Below are positions 63,618 through 64,000 of a DNA stretch of 64,000 nt, one piece after another. The first letter of the stretch is position 1; the number at the start of each line of letters is the position of its first letter. The notes below the pieces were generated by a model that ran no database searches, had not been told where the DNA came from, and saw only the letters and a program-made list of their open reading frames with translations. Source of the stretch: VXNE01 sp965217825 (GTDB lineage Bacteria > Pseudomonadota > Gammaproteobacteria > Pseudomonadales > Azotimanducaceae); the NCBI GenBank assembly GCA_965217825.1, contig OZ244571.1:1550001-1614000 (forward strand), written 5' to 3'. Position numbers and translations under genes: made by a program.

Positions 63618-64000
63618 GTTTGCTCCCACCCGATGAGGGATGCCTTGGGCGAGTCGGGGTCGCCGATGTAGAACACCCGCCCGCCGCTTCGAATGGCGAG
63701 AAGGGCTTCGAGGTCGCCGCTGATATTGGCGACTTCGGTGCAGTCGAGCCGCGCCGCCTCGAACGTGGCGAGGAGGTCGCTGCCGAGATGATAAAGGTGC
63801 ATGGGCTTCAATGTGATTCCGACCAGCGTCGAAGCGTCGCACCTGGCGACGAAAGCCCGAAAGTGCTCGGGCAGGTTAAGTTCCCGTTCCGAAATGTCGA
63901 GTTTGCCGAGTTCGACGACGCCAGGGCCGACCTGCATCGCGGAGGTGAACAGTCCCCGGTGATAGTCCGTGCGGCCAATGATGTCGAGAACGCCATCGCG
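63614..64000 (-). CDS. Unidentified protein, C-terminal part (5' end beyond window)
   Basis: The frame enters from the right edge (RDGVLDIIGRTDYHRGLFTS) and ends at 63614 with SLIGWEQT. About 128 codons are visible, alpha/beta in character: HFRAFVARCDASTLVGITLK, LYHLGSDLLATFEAARLDCT, SGGRVFYIGDPDSPKASLIG. I do not recognise the family. It is coupled (ATGA) to the TIGR03084-like gene. Confidence 0.7.
   Translation of the reverse strand, partial: RDGVLDIIGRTDYHRGLFTSAMQVGPGVVELGKLDISERELNLPEHFRAFVARCDASTLVGITLKPMHLYHLGSDLLATFEAARLDCTEVANISGDLEALLAIRSGGRVFYIGDPDSPKASLIGWEQT

Noticed and set aside
1..64000. CRISPR arrays, rRNA operons, complete prophage
   Set aside because: No regularly spaced repeat array, no rRNA-like sequence and no phage structural genes were seen.

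Overview
The window looks like chromosomal DNA of an uncultured, GC-rich gammaproteobacterium, possibly marine or host-associated. The evidence is the set of Gram-negative housekeeping genes: an overlapping dapA-bamC pair, tusA-perM, a BepA-type M48 peptidase, nadA and a WecP/PglC-type sugar transferase. Around them lie accessory genes often seen in sponge symbionts and other uncultured marine lineages: a giant secreted sulfatase with eukaryotic-like adhesion modules, PhyH dioxygenase, CaiB/BaiF CoA-transferase, LLM oxidoreductase and TPR-sulfotransferase. The taxonomic call is inference.

Layout. 1-5.7 kb: edge-truncated lipoprotein, enoyl-CoA hydratase, membrane-anchored Mrr-like nuclease, YeiH transporter and an AgrE/ArgZ-type arginine dihydrolase/ornithine cyclodeaminase. 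5.8-18 kb: a 2,502-residue sulfatase-Calx-beta-cadherin-propeller-LRR mosaic behind a 22-bp-spaced repeat, gene debris, and a large MalT-like LuxR regulator. 18.3-29.5 kb: two copies of one 1,966-bp IS1634-like element. The first splits an ATPase-TPR gene. The second separates an overlapping epimerase/NTF2-like gene pair. Target-site duplications are readable for both. Between them are ADP-ribosylglycohydrolase, a secreted protein and a CaiB/BaiF CoA-transferase. 29.5-34 kb: epimerase, PhyH, MFS, LLM. 34.4-35.6 kb: a two-gene cassette pairing a DisA-N-like protein with a Cap15/S-2TM-beta-like membrane effector. 35.9-42.3 kb: PLP lyase, TPR-sulfotransferase, class I amidotransferase + glutamine-synthetase-family pair, methyltransferase. 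42.5-54.7 kb: sugar transferase, bamC, dapA, a three-gene AT-richer cassette bracketed by about 172-bp direct repeats that contain the perM 3' end, perM, tusA, a MITE, and a SNF2 helicase with an AAA ATPase. 54.9-61.3 kb: CPBP protease, bepA, then an imperfect tandem duplication (unit about 2,058 bp) of bepA-tail/redoxin/nadA/ATP-grasp-head. 61.3-64 kb: MFS, a TIGR03084-like protein and an edge-truncated gene.

The most notable observations are: (1) the DisA-like + Cap15-like pair, which looks like a cyclic-nucleotide immune module without a CD-NTase; (2) two diverged periplasmic redoxins, each with an in-frame TGA in a UxxC motif followed by a conserved hairpin, most simply read as selenoproteins normally mis-annotated as split ORFs; (3) the repeat-bracketed three-gene cassette at perM; and (4) the giant sulfatase. 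Many intergenic stretches hold recognisable gene stumps, so the genome seems to be decaying and rearranging.
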